Source: Ascochyta rabiei
Lineage: Eukaryota > Ascomycota > Dothideomycetes > Pleosporales > Didymellaceae
DNA length: 64,000 nucleotides
Direction: 5' to 3'
Assembly: GCF_004011695.2 (NCBI RefSeq)
Contig: NC_082423.1
Span: 992,001-1,056,000, forward strand
Shown: positions 11,591-23,344 of the stretch, piece by piece
How the letters are laid out: each line of letters opens with the position of its first letter
Position numbering within the stretch: position 1 is the stretch's first letter
Notes under the pieces: generated by a model
Told to the model about the DNA's origin: nothing
The model's input: the letters and a program-made list of their open reading frames with translations, nothing else
Database searches by the model: none
Position numbers and translations under genes: made by a program

Positions 11591-12177
11591 AGAACGCCGA
11601 CTTACTTTCAACGTCTGCTCACACGGGTACATCGTTTCCGGAACCTGGCTGCTGGAAAAGAGGGGGCTGGTAGGCTTGGAGTCATTCGAGGTCGGCGAGG
11701 CGGGTGTACCTGGAATGCACAGTCGCATCCTTTGTGCACCCTGTCCGCTATTTCTGCGTGCTGTGCCGCGAAATCGTGTGCTGTAAGAGATCCGAATCCT
11801 TTCGGCGATGAGATGGGACCAGGGTGTATTCCAAATGCTTGCCTTTTCTGTAGGGGTTGTGAGTGTGGGCGGGCGTCACCGAATCGCAATCGCATCGCAC
11901 AGCCTCGTTAGTGTCCGCAGCCTCGTTTTCGGGTTTCTGGGGATGTGAGCAGGGGTCTGATGTCAGGGGCTTGCCGTTCGGTGACGGCACGACATGTGCG
12001 GTTTGCGAACACGATACGGCACGCGACTCGCCTTGCCTGTTGGATCGCCGTTCAGATGTGCAGTCGCAGGTGACCTCACGGTGGGGTAGTAGGGCTCCAC
12101 GAGCCCGAGATGAGGTTGAGAAAAGCAATTGTACTGCGTGCACTGGCACGGTCGACAGGGAGCAGCTCTCACAGACT

Positions 12178-12324
12178 GCAGGTACTGCTGTTGTGTCAAT
12201 AATGCAGGTACTGCTGTTGTGTCAACAGTGCAGATGCTGCGTTATGTCAACAGTGCAGGTACTGCTGTTGTGTCAATAGTGCAGATGCTGCGTTGTGTCA
12301 ACAGTACAGGTACTGCTGTTGTAT
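12178..12324 (+). repeat. minisatellite, alternating 25/26-bp units
   Basis: About six tandem units alternate between two variants, one containing GGTACTGCTGTT and one containing GATGCTGCGTT, joined by GTCAACAGTGCA-like sequence. The higher-order period is therefore about 51 bp. Confidence 0.8.
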
Positions 12325-12400
12325 CTAGTCGCGTAGTCCGTCACCCGTCCACGCTTCTCCCAGCGTGGAGCGAAGCAATAGCGTGCTGCGCCGTCTGCCG

Positions 12401-12631
12401 TTCAGGAGAACGACTACGGCGCGTCGATTTGATTTGATTTGATTTATAAGTTTAACGTCCTGTGTGAGTCTAAGACTATATAAGACGAGAGCAGTTAAGC
12501 TACTCTAGTAATTTAAGGAGCGTGTTTGTAAAAGGAGATAGTAAATGTGTGTTCAGAGTCCTGTAGTGAGAGCCTGTGCTCTAGGGAGACTACGGCGCGT
12601 CCGCAGTTCAGGAGAACGACTACGGCGCGTC
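12401..12631. mobile_element. AT-rich LTR-like relic between direct repeats
   Basis: A 25-bp sequence beginning TTCAGGAGAACGACTACGG occurs at 12401-12425 and again at 12607-12631. Between them are about 181 bp of AT-rich DNA with a GATTT array and a TATA-like element (CTATATAAGACG, near 12475). The layout resembles a solo LTR or another decayed element with a promoter. No coding remnant is present, so this is a weak call. Confidence 0.3.
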
Positions 12632-14068
12632 CGCAGTCTAGTCTGACGGCGCGAACAGACGAAGAACCATGGACACCAGCACGGTATCCACGGCAACAGG
12701 CCTAGTTCGTTCGCGAGAGGTACAGACGGGGGTAGCGAGACTCACGCCTCACGGCAGCTAGCGAGGGTTGGCCTCTGCTCTGGCTGAGCTGAGCTAGGTG
12801 TCGCGGACTCGGAGAGCATAGCGTCTATCGCTGTCCTGGGCAAGCTGTTACATCCAACGTCTAGCATGGCATGCGTTGCTGGAACGCATGGAGACAGAGA
12901 ACAACAAAGGCGCTGCAGGGAATAGGAGGTGCTGCCTATGATTTGCGATGATGGCCAGGCGTGTGTGACGGTGGAGGCAGGCGCAGGGGCCAGGCAAGCA
13001 GCTCCTGTGTCGCAGCCTGATGCAGGATGGGTAGACCCCCTGCACCCAGGCTGTCAGGAACGCTTTCCTTGCATCGCCGTGAGATTGGTGAACGCTTCTC
13101 TCCTCCAGGCTTTGAGATTTGCGACGGACGTTTCGCCTGCCGCAGACAACACATAGACTTCTGCTTGTTCTGCACGCCCTAGAGTGACGCGCACTCCCTT
13201 GATGGACCATGCACCTGAGCCATCTTCCGATGATGACTGCAAAGCTCGATTTGCAATCCCCAAGATGCAGTAGTAGTGAGGCTGCCGTGGGCCTCTGATG
13301 CGGAAGCCTTCGGGTCTGCGACGAGGTGTTTCAACAGGTTTGATTGCCATCTGTGCTCTCTGCGTAACGCCGGCGACTGCCAGCATAACGCCCGAAACGA
13401 ACAAAGGAAATCGGGGCCCTTGGGCACGCATGCTGCCTTCTCATGTGCTCGAGAGAGTTAGGGAGAGGACGATCCGACATTGGCACACGCAAAAGCAACG
13501 GTGTGCCAATTTCGGAGCAGCCGGCCACGTGTCGCCAGTGTGGCTTGGGTGAAGGCTTGGGGGCCCGATTTGCTGTCTCCCAGCGCCACGGTCAGCTCGC
13601 ATGTTTGGGCCTGCAAGCCACTGGTCTCCAGCTTTTGACAAAGGTGCGGGCACTTGCGCTCGGGCCTCGGGGATCAGACATGGGGACCCTGCGCTGGGAA
13701 GATCCGGAAGAGAGCAAGCGCTGATCTAGGCCGAGGAGCGACAGCAGGAATGCGATGTGGCAGGATCCGCTGGCTTGTACCACCTTACTGGCGCTCGGTG
13801 GTGGGCAAGAATCCTGGAAGAGGAGGACGCAGGCGGCGCCAAGTTGTCCGTTCGCGGGAAGACGCGCTGTCTGCCAGCTGAAGTATCATGCCGTAGGCTT
13901 ATATATAAGATTTCGAAAGGCACCGTACCGGGAGCTATTCACGGGACCACCGGCAACCTCGCTCGCTCAGCAAACGACTGCCTCGTCATCAGCCTACGCA
14001 TTGGTTCTTAAGAAGCACTTGCTCGAGTCCAAACAGTCCGCCTCTCTAGCCCATTACACAAACCAACC

Positions 14069-14693
14069 ATGGTCGCCCGCCTAAACAGGAAGACCCAAAA
14101 GACGTCCCAGTCTGGGCGCAGCTTTCTGACCGAAGAGAACCTACGACTGCACAGCTCGGCATGCGCCAAGGTACGAGAGACGTGTGCGTGGACTGTGAGC
14201 GTAGCTGACGATGGACCTACAGCCTGCAACCACATCTCCCAACCGTTCGGTGATGGAAGACCGCACATGGGCCGAGTCATCCGAGTTGTACCGATTCGAA
14301 GACGACGTGAGCGCATCCGGCGAGGACAACGTGAACACGGCGAGATACAACATTGCCTTGAGGAAAGCCGCGTCCCTGGAAGCACTCCAGATCTACGGGG
14401 GTTGCTTTACCTCTGGCTTCCTCGCCATGACACATGGGGACATGGACGACGGCGACCTGTCGTGTCGTGACGCCGAGGGGCTCGATCTGCAAAGACTCGC
14501 CTCAGACATGGCTCGTGTGGATACCGGCAGCACCGAGACTGGTTCGAGGTGTACCGGGAGCTGTGGCAGCCCACGCCCAGACTCGGACACCCTGAGTCGC
14601 GTGGACGCACGAGAGAGGGGTGAGAAGAGATGGAGGTGGACAAGTTTGGGGAAGAAGAGGCGGAGCGAGAGGAAGGAGAGGAAGGCGGCGTGA
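14069..14693 (+). CDS. hypothetical two-exon protein, unknown function
   Basis: I do not recognise this gene. Exons 14069-14170 and 14223-14693 join in phase 0 across a 52-nt intron (donor GTACGA, branch GCTGAC, acceptor TACAG), giving 190 aa. The ATG is in a good context (ACCATGG). The N-terminus is basic (RLNRKTQKTSQSGRS). The middle (about 50-115) is acidic and could be helical. The last 40 residues are very Arg/Lys-rich (SLGKKRRSERKERKAA). There is no signal peptide or membrane span. The basic ends suggest a nuclear or nucleic-acid-binding protein, but that is inference. The 3' half is less certain and another intron is possible. Confidence 0.45.
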
Positions 14694-16080
14694 ATGTGGC
14701 GTGAATGCGAAGATTGGCAACGTGTTGGCGATGAATGGCTTCGGTGTGGATCATGACTTAGCGTTGGTGTTTGGGTTTCGACTTTGGACTTGCATAGCGC
14801 GCAGATTTCTGTATTTTGCACACAAGAGATGCTTGGAAGACACGGCGCATGGCCTCGTGTTGTACAATAGTGGCCTTGAGCATGGTAGGTAGTCACCATG
14901 GACGGGAAGGGACAGAAATGCACAGCATACTCTCGGACAGCTGCGGCGCAATGCATCATGTGACGCCGTACGAGACCTAGGTGGGAGAGGGTTGTGCGTG
15001 TCGGTGAAGCAGGAGGCTCTGCGGTCCAGCGTGGGGGTCACTCTGCACGCCCACGCTCCAGGGCAAGCTGAGCTGCAGGTACGCCAATAGCAGCGCGAAC
15101 AGGCCTGCAGCGCGCGTTGAGCTGCATGAGCAACAAAAACACGCAGGATAGGCAGGACACGCAGGATACGCATAATACGCAGGACACAGAGACACACGGA
15201 AAGGGCAACGGGGGTCGAGATGGAGGAGCAGACGGAGACGGAGACGGCAAGTGTGCACGAGGTGACGTAGAGAGGTGGGTCTCAGCTCGAGGAGGGCAAG
15301 ATGGATGGGGGAGGACACGACGACTTGCCCGTGACGGCGTCGCTGTTGCCGCAGACGCTACAGGTTTCCCGACCACGGCAGCCCTCTCGCGGCTGCTACG
15401 GGGGTGGGTCGACATTGGCCGGCGTTGACATGTGGACATGTTGACATTGGCCCCAGGCATTGGCGTTGGGTTCAGCTGTTGGTGTTGGTGTTGGTGTTGC
15501 TGTTGGTGTTGGTGTTGGTGTTGGTGTTGCTGTTGCCGTTGCTGTTGCTGTTGCTGTTGCCGTTGCTGTTGCTGTTGCTGTTGCCGTTGCTGTTGCTGTT
15601 GCTGTTGCCGTTGGTGTCGTGACAGCGCCTGCTTGGACTGTGACCTGCGCCAGAGTAGCTGTGTCGACACCGACCCATCCATCCCTCGCCCTGCCCACGC
15701 TCCTTGTCCAACCCTCCTCTCTCTCTCTCTACATCGTCGTGTGACAGCATTGGCTCCTAACCCGTCCTAACTCATCTCTCACCACGTACGCCCCACCTGC
15801 CCGTCCCCACCAGCAGCGAGCGAGCGAGTCGGGGCGTGCTAACCCACCACCTAGGTCATCGCCCACGCCATAGCGACAGTATCTTTCTTCACCACGATAG
15901 ACGTCGACGACGACGACCATTACGACCACGACCACGACGAAGACGACGACGACCACCACCACCACCACTGCCCACCCCACTGCCCACTGCCCACTGCCCA
16001 CCACCCACCACCCACCGCCCACTACGCCCAATCCCAAGCTCAGGCCCCAAAACAGCACCGGCCTGCCACACCCTCGTAGC
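14694..16080. other. trehalase upstream region rich in simple repeats
   Basis: No gene is supported. A GTTGNN hexanucleotide array fills 15477-15615; on minus it forms a poly-Gln frame that I reject. A GAC/CAC-rich and CCCACTG-rich stretch spans 15900-16030, just before the trehalase ATG, and probably belongs to its leader. Confidence 0.6.
15477..15615 (+). repeat. GTTGGT/GTTGCT/GTTGCC hexanucleotide array
   Basis: About 23 hexamers of the form GTTGNN. In the right half they organise into a 24-bp higher-order unit (one GTTGCC plus three GTTGCT). The array is similar in kind to the one at 38.9-39.2 kb. Confidence 0.9.
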
Positions 16081-18489
16081 ATGAGCTCGCAACCGTCCAA
16101 GCCTCGCCGTACCTCGACCGTCGCGCACGATCCCCTGGCCACACCCCAGGTCTACTACGGCGAAAGTCACTCGCGCAAGCATGCCAGAGCACGCACCTAC
16201 TCGGCCGTGAGTGGCACGCGGCCCCGCTGGCCATGTCGGCTACTGACATTCTGCAGAACGTAGACCGCTCTGCCCGCAATGCCTCGCTGTCCGAGGGCGT
16301 GTCGCAGGGCCGCCGCATCAGCCACGGTCAGCCACCACGGCCTCAGCAACGAGGATGCCCGCGCTGACTGACGCAGACGAGAACTCGCTCCAGCCGCGCC
16401 GCTTCCTCGTCCAGGTCGACGAGACGCTGAAGACGCTCCTGTCCCGCGAAGACTCGGACGGCAACTACCAGATCACCATCGACGACAAAGGACCCAAGGT
16501 GCCTCGCCATGGCTCAGCATGCTGCCGGCGCCCAACACTGACGCTGCACAGGTCCTGTCCCTCGGCACGCTCGGCTCCAATGCCCACAACAAGTTCGATG
16601 TGCGCGGCACGTACATGCTCTCCAACCTGCTCCAGGAGCTCACCCTCGCCAAAGACTACGGCCGCAAGACCATTGTTCTCGACGAAGCCCGCCTGAACGA
16701 GAACCCTGTGAACCGCCTCTCTCGCCTGATCCAGTTCTCCTTTTGGGACGGCCTGACGCGCCGCATCGACGGCTCCAACATTGCAAAGGTCGGCGTCGAC
16801 CCCAAGGACTGGACCGACGACCCGCGCCCGCGCATCTACATCCCCAAGGGCGCCCCTGAGCAGCACGAGTACTACACCCGCATCGCCAGGGAGCACCCGG
16901 ACATGCGCCTCGACGTCCAGTGGCTGCAGGAGCCCGTCGACGACGAGATGTACGTGCGCGACCTGAACAAGGCCCCCGGCCTGCTTGCCATTGCCATGGA
17001 GGAGTGGGACGATCCTGAAACGGGAAAGAGAGATCTCAGAGGCCTGCCTTTTGTCGTGCCCGGCGGCCGCTTCAACGAGCTCTACGGCTGGGACAGCTAC
17101 ATGGAGTCGCTCGGCCTGCTTGTCAATGATCGTGTCGACCTGGTCAAGTCCATGGTCATCCACTTCTGCTTCTGCATCAAGCACTACAACAAGATCTTGA
17201 ACGCAAACCGAACCTACTATCTCTGCCGATCACAACCTCCCTTCCTGACGGACATGGCGCTTCGTGTCTACGAACGCATCAAGCACGAAGACGGCGCCTT
17301 GGACTTTCTCAGAGAGGCCATTCTCGCAGCTATCAAGGAGTACCACTCGGTCTGGATGGCCGCCCCTCGCTGCGACCCAGAGTCCGGCCTCACACGCTAC
17401 CGACCCACCGGCAAGGGTGTGCCGCCTGAGACCGAGGCCTCGCATTTCGAGCACGTTCTCGAGCCGTATGCCAAGAAACACAACATGAGCTTCAAGGAGT
17501 TTGTTGAAGCCTACAACTACCGCACCGGCGTGGACGAGGAGACGCTGACGGAGCTGGATGAATATTTCCTGCACGACCGTGCAGTGCGAGAGTCTGGACA
17601 CGACACGTCGTATCGCCTCGAGACCGTCGCCGCTGATCTGGCAGTTGTCGACATCAACGCATTGCTGTACAAGTACGAGGTCGACATTGGACGTGTCATC
17701 CGCAACCACTTTGGCGACAAGCTCGTGATCCCAGCCGAGTTCTGTACTGGGGACATGAAGCCCGGCCAGGTCGAGAACTCTGCTGCTTGGGAGCGTCGTG
17801 CTAGAAGGCGACGTGTCAATGTCGACAAGTACCTTTGGGACGAAAAGGCCGGCATGTACTTCGACTACAACACGAAGAAGAAGGAGCGCACCAACTATGA
17901 ATCCGCAACGACCTTCTGGCCGATGTGGTCTGGCCTCGCGACCCCCCGTCAAGCTCAGATCCTTGTCGAGAAGGCGCTGCCGCTGTTCGAGGTATTCGGC
18001 GGATTGGTGTCGGGTACGGAGAAGTCTCGTGGCAAGGTTGGACTCGACCGCCCCAACCGACAGTGGGACTACCCCTTCGGCTGGGCGCCACAGCAGATCC
18101 TGGCTTGGGTTGGCTTGCAGCGATATGGCTACGACGCCGAGGCCCAGCGGCTGTCCTACCGATGGCTGTACATGGTCACGAAAGCTTTCGTCGACTTCAA
18201 CGGAGTCGTGGTCGAGAAGTACGACGTCACGAGGCAGATCGACCCCCACAGGGTCGAGGCCGAGTACGGCAACCAAGGTAGCGACTTCAAGGGTGTGCCT
18301 CGCGAAGGGTGAGTTTTTTTTCCTTGGGGCCTCACAGAGTCTGTGCTAACGGTGTGCAGTTTCGGCTGGGTCAACGCCAGTTACATCTACGGCATGACGC
18401 TTCTCAGCGCGCACCAGCGTCGCGCCCTCGGAGCTCTCACCAAGTGGGATGACTACGAGAAGGCCATGTCGAATCTCGGATTGATCTGA
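16081..18489 (+). CDS. neutral trehalase (alpha,alpha-trehalase, GH37)
   Basis: Hydrolyses cytosolic trehalose to two glucose molecules during germination and stress recovery. Five exons: 16081-16206, 16257-16326, 16377-16498, 16552-18308 and 18360-18489. Introns are 50, 50, 53 and 51 nt and all phases fit, giving 734 aa (yeast Nth1 is 751). Both trehalase signatures are present: [15 protein letters not shown] and [14 protein letters not shown]. The N-terminal regulatory part carries PKA-type sites (RRTST near residue 10, GRRIS near residue 64). It also has the calcium-binding loop found only in neutral trehalases ([12 protein letters not shown]), so control by PKA, 14-3-3 and calcium is likely, as known for the yeast enzyme. 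No signal peptide is seen, consistent with a cytosolic rather than acid trehalase. The first three exons are short and encode just this regulatory segment. Confidence 0.97.
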
Positions 18490-19353
18490 GGCCTGACTTG
18501 GTCGAAGACCTGGGTTGTGCTTGTTTAGCGGCGTTGGCGATGCTTTCGAACAGCAAGTTTGCTGCTGCACAGTGGATAGTGTTGCTCTGTAGACTAGCCA
18601 ACCTATGACCAGCGAACGAATGATATCAATACCACCCTACAGTTCTTTGCTCCACGGAACGTCTTGCGCGTTTCACACGGATGCCGTTGGGGATTGAATG
18701 TGTCCAGGGGGTTGAACGGTGGTTCCAACGCAGCCTCCGTAATGGACATTCTGGCCCAGGTCTAAACCCATGTCCCGTCCGCAAGCACCAGCATCTGCTC
18801 AAGAAGCTCTCCCAACAGTAGGAAGAAGAGGACAGACGCCCAAGCATCAGGTCAACAATTCATGAGATTGCTTGGAGCGGGGTATCTCATCTCCCCTCTG
18901 AGAAGTGTGCTGAACGAGTCCCCCATTGAGGTGGAGGACGACGTTCGCTGGTGAGGGGGGTCGTTTTATATCTTACGACAGCTATCTGGCCATCTCTTAC
19001 ATTATGCCTCCTATCTAATAGTCTCGAAAACGAGTACTCGAGATGGTCGAATTTAAAGGGCGTAAGGGCGTCAGGGCGTCTCGGGATGGAAGGTTCTCGA
19101 GACGCGCACGGGCCAAGTGGCAGTGACGTTCTGTGAATCATCGCCGCCGTGGACCGAGAGCACACACACGCTCCTCATAAAGAGTACACAGTAAGTTCGC
19201 CGAGCCTGGGTGTTCCCCTCACATCCATCTACACGCACCCAATCTCACCTCCACCGCCCGTTACATCGCCGAGCCAGCACAAGAAGCTCACCCCCACCTC
19301 AGCTCCTCACTCGGCCTCTCCACAGGACACATTTTCTCATCACCACAATCACC
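18490..19353. other. intergenic, MBF1 promoter side
   Basis: No gene seen. Short overlapping frames only. The last 150 bases are C/A-rich (CACC and CATCACCACAATCACC just before the ATG), typical of the leader of a highly expressed fungal gene. Confidence 0.6.
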
Positions 19354-19899
19354 ATGTCTGACGACTGGAACTCCGTCACCAAGATTGGCAGCCGCACCCG
19401 TGGTGGCGCCGCTGGTCCCCGCGAGGCTGTTGTCAAGGGCAAGAGCGCGCTCAACGCCGCCCAGCGCAGCGGCGCTGTCATTTCGACCGACAAGAAGCAG
19501 TTCACCACCGCCAACACTGCCGTAAGTCACCGAACCATGCCTGTGGCGAACACGCCATCTGTGATCTGAGACTGACGTCTGCCACAGTCCGGCAACACAG
19601 AAGGCCAGCGCCTGACCAAGGTCGACCGCTCGGACGACATCATCAAGCCCAAGACGGTCGGTATCGCCGTCGGACAGGCCATCTCCAAGGCTCGCTCGGA
19701 AGCCAAGAACGACAAGGGCACCACCATGACGCAGAAGGACCTTGCGACCAAGTGCAACAGCACACCCACCATCATCGCCGACTTTGAGCGCGGCACTGCG
19801 ACGCCGGACCAGAAGCTGCTGGGCAACATGGAGCGTGTGCTCAACGTTATCCTGCGCGGTGAGAAGATGGGTCAGCCCAAGTTCCCCAACAAGAAATGA
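19354..19899 (+). CDS. MBF1: multiprotein bridging factor 1
   Basis: Transcriptional coactivator that bridges TBP and bZIP activators of the Gcn4 type. It also acts at collided ribosomes in yeast (family knowledge). Two exons, 19354-19521 and 19588-19899, with a 66-nt phase-0 intron (GTAAGT...CCACAG), give 159 aa. Conserved features are the N-terminal MBF1 segment ([30 protein letters not shown]) and a C-terminal helix-turn-helix (about residues 85-140: [29 protein letters not shown]), ending in the basic tail PKFPNKK. Length and order match the fungal family. The ATG follows a CAATCACC leader and has a good context. Confidence 0.96.
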
Positions 19900-20171
19900 G
19901 CGGATGTAGACGGCTAGAGTCGAGGCTTTGGGGCCGACGAGCTCATCAGCTGCGCTTCGGCCGCGACGGATCTTGTCTTTTGATTAGCGGGCGTTAGATG
20001 GATATCATGGTGGAGGAATATCAAAACGGCATGCTTGACTGGGAACGGCTGTAGAAGCCTGAAGTCAGGTCGCCACATCAGCCTGCTCTGAAACGGGCAA
20101 CGGGTATGAACGTTTAGATACTAGATGAATCTACGACTCACGACCCAAGAGGCCTTGACACATGACGTGAT

Positions 20172-21319
20172 TCAGACACCGCTAACATGAGCATCCAGCA
20201 GGCCATGACACATCGGTGGCGCCTCACTCGGCTCTTTAGGGGGAGCCTTCCTCTTCCCCTCGACCCTCTCCGCCTTGAGCAAGACGGGAATCACACCGCC
20301 AGTCTCGAGCCTAAAGGCTCTATGTCCCACCGCCTCGAGCAAACTCGCAATCGCACCCGAGTGGCTCGTAAAACTCCACACCACCCCGTCATCACTCGCA
20401 ACGACATGATCCAGAAACGAAGCCAAGCGATACCGTCTCGCAGCCCGCGGCTCGCGGTGCTCGGCCTCCCACAGCCCATCCTCGTCCGCGAACCCGTCCT
20501 CGAACACGGCGTGCGGGAACGCGATTGCAATGTCGGAGCGCGAGGAGCGCCGGTCGCAGGTATGCACGCCCAGCGCCTCGCGCAGGCCTTCGTGCACGCG
20601 GGGAACGTAGCGTCTAGGGTGCGGCAGGGAGAGGTTCGCAAACGAGCGGTCCGCCGTCTGCAGCGTGCGTGTCAGGGGACTGACGTAGAAGGTCTCTGGG
20701 GCGGGGATGCCGCGGGGGAGCTCGTCGGCCCACAGGTCGTGGACCGCGAGCGCTTGCTGCTGGCCCGTCGGCGTGAGGTGCGCGTCCGCCCACGTCAAGC
20801 CGTCGGCGCCGTCGAGGCAGGCGTACTGCTGGTCCCAGGCTGAGGTGCCGTATTTGGCCTCGGCCACGTTGTGCCAGCCCTCTCCGTGGCGGGCTAGGAA
20901 GACGAGTTTGAAGTGCTCGTCTGGCGCGGCGGTGCTGAGGAGCGAGTGCAGGTGGGAAGTGAAGCGGCGCCATTGGGTTTCTTCCGTGGCTGGGGTTGCT
21001 GGGGTGGAGGGGGATGTGCTGGTGCTGGTGCTGGTGCTGGGGCTGGCGCTGGGGTATGTCCGGGGTATCAGGCCAAAGTGTTGCTTCTTCTACAGGAAAT
21101 CATTAGATTGGCTTCATTCTTCTCCTTCACCAAAACCCCCCGTGGCCCATCACCACTCCAGCAACAACACCAAAAAAAAGTTCTTACAAAATCAAACTCG
21201 GCATCATCCGTGCTCTCCTCCGACTGCAGAAAGATCCCCTTCTGCACTGTATATCGGAAGTGGTAATCCCGCGCCGCCGAACCAGGGACGGGGACGTCGT
21301 CAGATGTGGACGAGGGCAT
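20172..21319 (-). CDS. histidine phosphatase / phosphoglycerate mutase-like protein
   Basis: Two exons on minus, 21319-21188 and 21089-20172, with a 98-nt phase-0 intron (GTAAGA...CTGTAG), give 349 aa. I start at the ATG at 21319 because upstream in-frame codons are non-ATG. The catalytic RHG motif is LARHGEGWHN (H112). The second substrate Arg lies in SPLTRTLQTAD and the second catalytic His in SFTSHSGAIAS. This is the branch-1 histidine phosphatase fold. Fungal proteins of this type (conserved HFRYTVQKGIFLQSE N-terminus) have no settled substrate, so I do not call it a glycolytic mutase. A Ser/Thr/Pro repeat of AGC ACC codons separates the N-terminal segment from the catalytic domain and may vary in length. 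The stop lies 272 bp from the convergent MBF1 stop. Confidence 0.9.
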
Positions 21320-22148
21320 AGCATACAAGCGCAAGAACAGCAGCGCGGAGAGGAGCAACACCAAGCTGGGAGTCCGTCGTCAGCACGAGCAGTGTGTGAA
21401 CGCGGGGGGGGGGGAGCATGGCAGACGAGAAGACAGCGGGTCTAGGCCTGAACAGCCTGTGCGTTGAGAGATCGGGGGAGGAGAGCATCACGTGCACGTT
21501 GTGATGTCGGTCGTGGGATAAGGGTGCGAGGGTTGGGGTCGCTGGGTTGGCATGGGTACGCTAGCGACTCGGTCCAATCATGCTTCTGGTCTGGGGCGTG
21601 GCGTGGCGTGCGTGGTGTTGGGTCTCGCGTTGCGGGAACAAGCTGGCTTGAATGTGTTGGCCATGGTCCCTCGATCAGTGCTTCTGGAGGCCTTTGGTGT
21701 GATTGTTACTGCTCCTTGCGATTGAGAGAAGCTGCTGAAGTCTGGTAACATATGTTTATGCTGCAGATGATTGAGGGTATAGCATTCGATACCTCCTGGT
21801 TTACTATAAACTGTTAGCTTCAAGTCCGCTTTCTCTGCAACACGAGAGGTTGTCTAGCATGGGGTCTAGCATGGGGTCTAGCATGGGTGGAGGGTACATG
21901 CTTCTCCCTGCTTCACGGCATATCAGAACTGCTGCAAAGGCTAGTCTGACAACAAGCACGTTCATCATCTCCGCGCTCTTCATGCTTGATACTGGTGTTT
22001 CATTTCGGGTACATTGCTCTCACATGGAGGTCTATCTGCAGGTCGCTCTCAAGAACTTTTGAGAACCTTCCACCCAACCGAACCGGAACGCCGTTGCATG
22101 CATGCACCATCCAGACATCCCTCATAACATCCTTCGCCCGCTGGTACA
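21320..22148. other. intergenic region between two minus-strand genes
   Basis: No gene seen. It contains a 13-G tract near 21404-21416 and a three-copy 14-bp direct repeat (GGGTCTAGCATG-like, 21854-21885). It should hold the promoter of the histidine-phosphatase gene and the 3' UTR of the eIF3i gene. Confidence 0.55.
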
Positions 22149-23344
22149 CTACAGGTTCGCCTGCTCCGCTTCCCTCTCGACCTCGTACTTGAAGTCAAAG
22201 TAGGGCTTGTCGAAGTGGTGTACGCGCACGTAGCCGTCCTCGCCGCCGGAGCAGTACGAGGTGCCCTGCGGGTGCACGGCGACGTAGTTGAGGGGACCGA
22301 AGTGGCCACGGACACGGCCAATCTCCTCGGAGAAGATCTTGTGGTAGAAGCGGGCTTCGAATTTACCCTGGCGGGCCGAGGTGGTTGTGACGTCCATGGC
22401 GGCCTGACCTCCGCCGAGGATAACGTAGTCTTTTACGGGGGTGATGGCGGCGCTGTTGAGGGGCGTGTCGGCGACGTAGGTCTTGAGGACATCGAGTGTC
22501 TCGACGTCGACGAGCTGGGTTGGTTAGTTTTGGGTTTGGGTATGGTTTTAGTTTTGGAGGAGAGAGAAGGCGGGCGTCGTACCTTTGCGGTCTTGTCCTT
22601 GGAGGCGGTGATGAAGTATGTGCGGTCTGCTGACCACTGGAGGTCGGTGACTGCGCACGTCAGCATGATGGAACACGTGGAAGCAGCAGGAGCACGCACT
22701 CTGCATGTCCGGCTCGTGGACTTCGTAGTTGCTGCTGAGCAGCTCGCCCGTCTTGCCGTCCCACTGTGTGACGGAGCCGTCCTCGTGGCCGGAGATGATG
22801 TACTTGGCGAGGTAGGAGAAGCCGGCGACGGTGGCCTTGCTCTCGTCGCAGACGATGCGCAGCAGCTGCTCGTCCGTCTGGGTGGCGTCGACGTCGGGGT
22901 CGATCTCGTAGACGACAATGGTGGACAGGTGCCCGGAGCGCTTCTCCGTCACGCCGAGCAGCTGGCGGCCGTCGGGCGAGAACTCGACGCGCTTGATCGA
23001 GGTGGCGAACTCCCATGTCTTCAGCAGGCGGCCTGTCTTGACCTCCCACAGGCGCATCGTGTTGTCGGCGCCGCCGGTCGCGAGCAGCTCGGACGAGGGG
23101 TGGACGTCGACGGTCCACAGGGCTCCGACGTGGCCGTGGTAGGTGCCCAACCGCTCGCCGTTGTGCGAATCTGCGTCCTGTCAGCGGGCTGCTCGCGCTG
23201 GGCCGGCACCGGCGGCTTCTTGGGCTACTGACACCATGCGCACACAACATGGTCCTTGGACACGGAGAAAATTATGTCGCCGTCCGGGTTGTATTTGACC
23301 TGGGTGAGCGCACGCTCGTGGCCCGAGAGCAAAATCGGCCTCAT
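22149..23344 (-). CDS. TIF34: eukaryotic translation initiation factor 3 subunit I
   Basis: WD40 beta-propeller subunit of eIF3, which joins the eIF3b-eIF3g module on the 40S ribosome. Four exons on minus: 23344-23233, 23170-22700, 22650-22583 and 22514-22149. Introns are 62, 49 and 68 nt, giving 338 aa (yeast Tif34 is 347). The start reads [19 protein letters not shown], the near-invariant eIF3i N-terminus. WD blades include the [42 protein letters not shown] and [13 protein letters not shown] stretches, and the C-terminus is [14 protein letters not shown]. At exon 1 the donor GTCAGT (after GCATGGT) is preferred because it restores [12 protein letters not shown]; an alternative GTGTCA donor would bring in a stop. 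High-confidence housekeeping gene. Confidence 0.97.

Larger units (their letters stand above)
10235..14068. other. gene-poor, repeat-containing region
   Basis: Nearly 4 kb without a convincing intact gene. It contains a possible broken or spliced coding stretch (11256-11590), a minisatellite (12178-12324), and an AT-rich LTR-like relic bounded by a 25-bp direct repeat (12401-12631). Open frames at 12.8-13.9 kb overlap on both strands and show no motif. Confidence 0.5.

Noticed and set aside
15038..15682. 214-codon minus frame with poly-Gln
   Set aside because: The Gln run is the GTTGNN array read in reverse; the flanks are low-complexity and no splice signals or family were seen.
22215..23231. 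338-codon plus frame antisense to eIF3i
   Set aside because: The minus strand encodes a complete, well-conserved eIF3i with correct introns, so this is its shadow.
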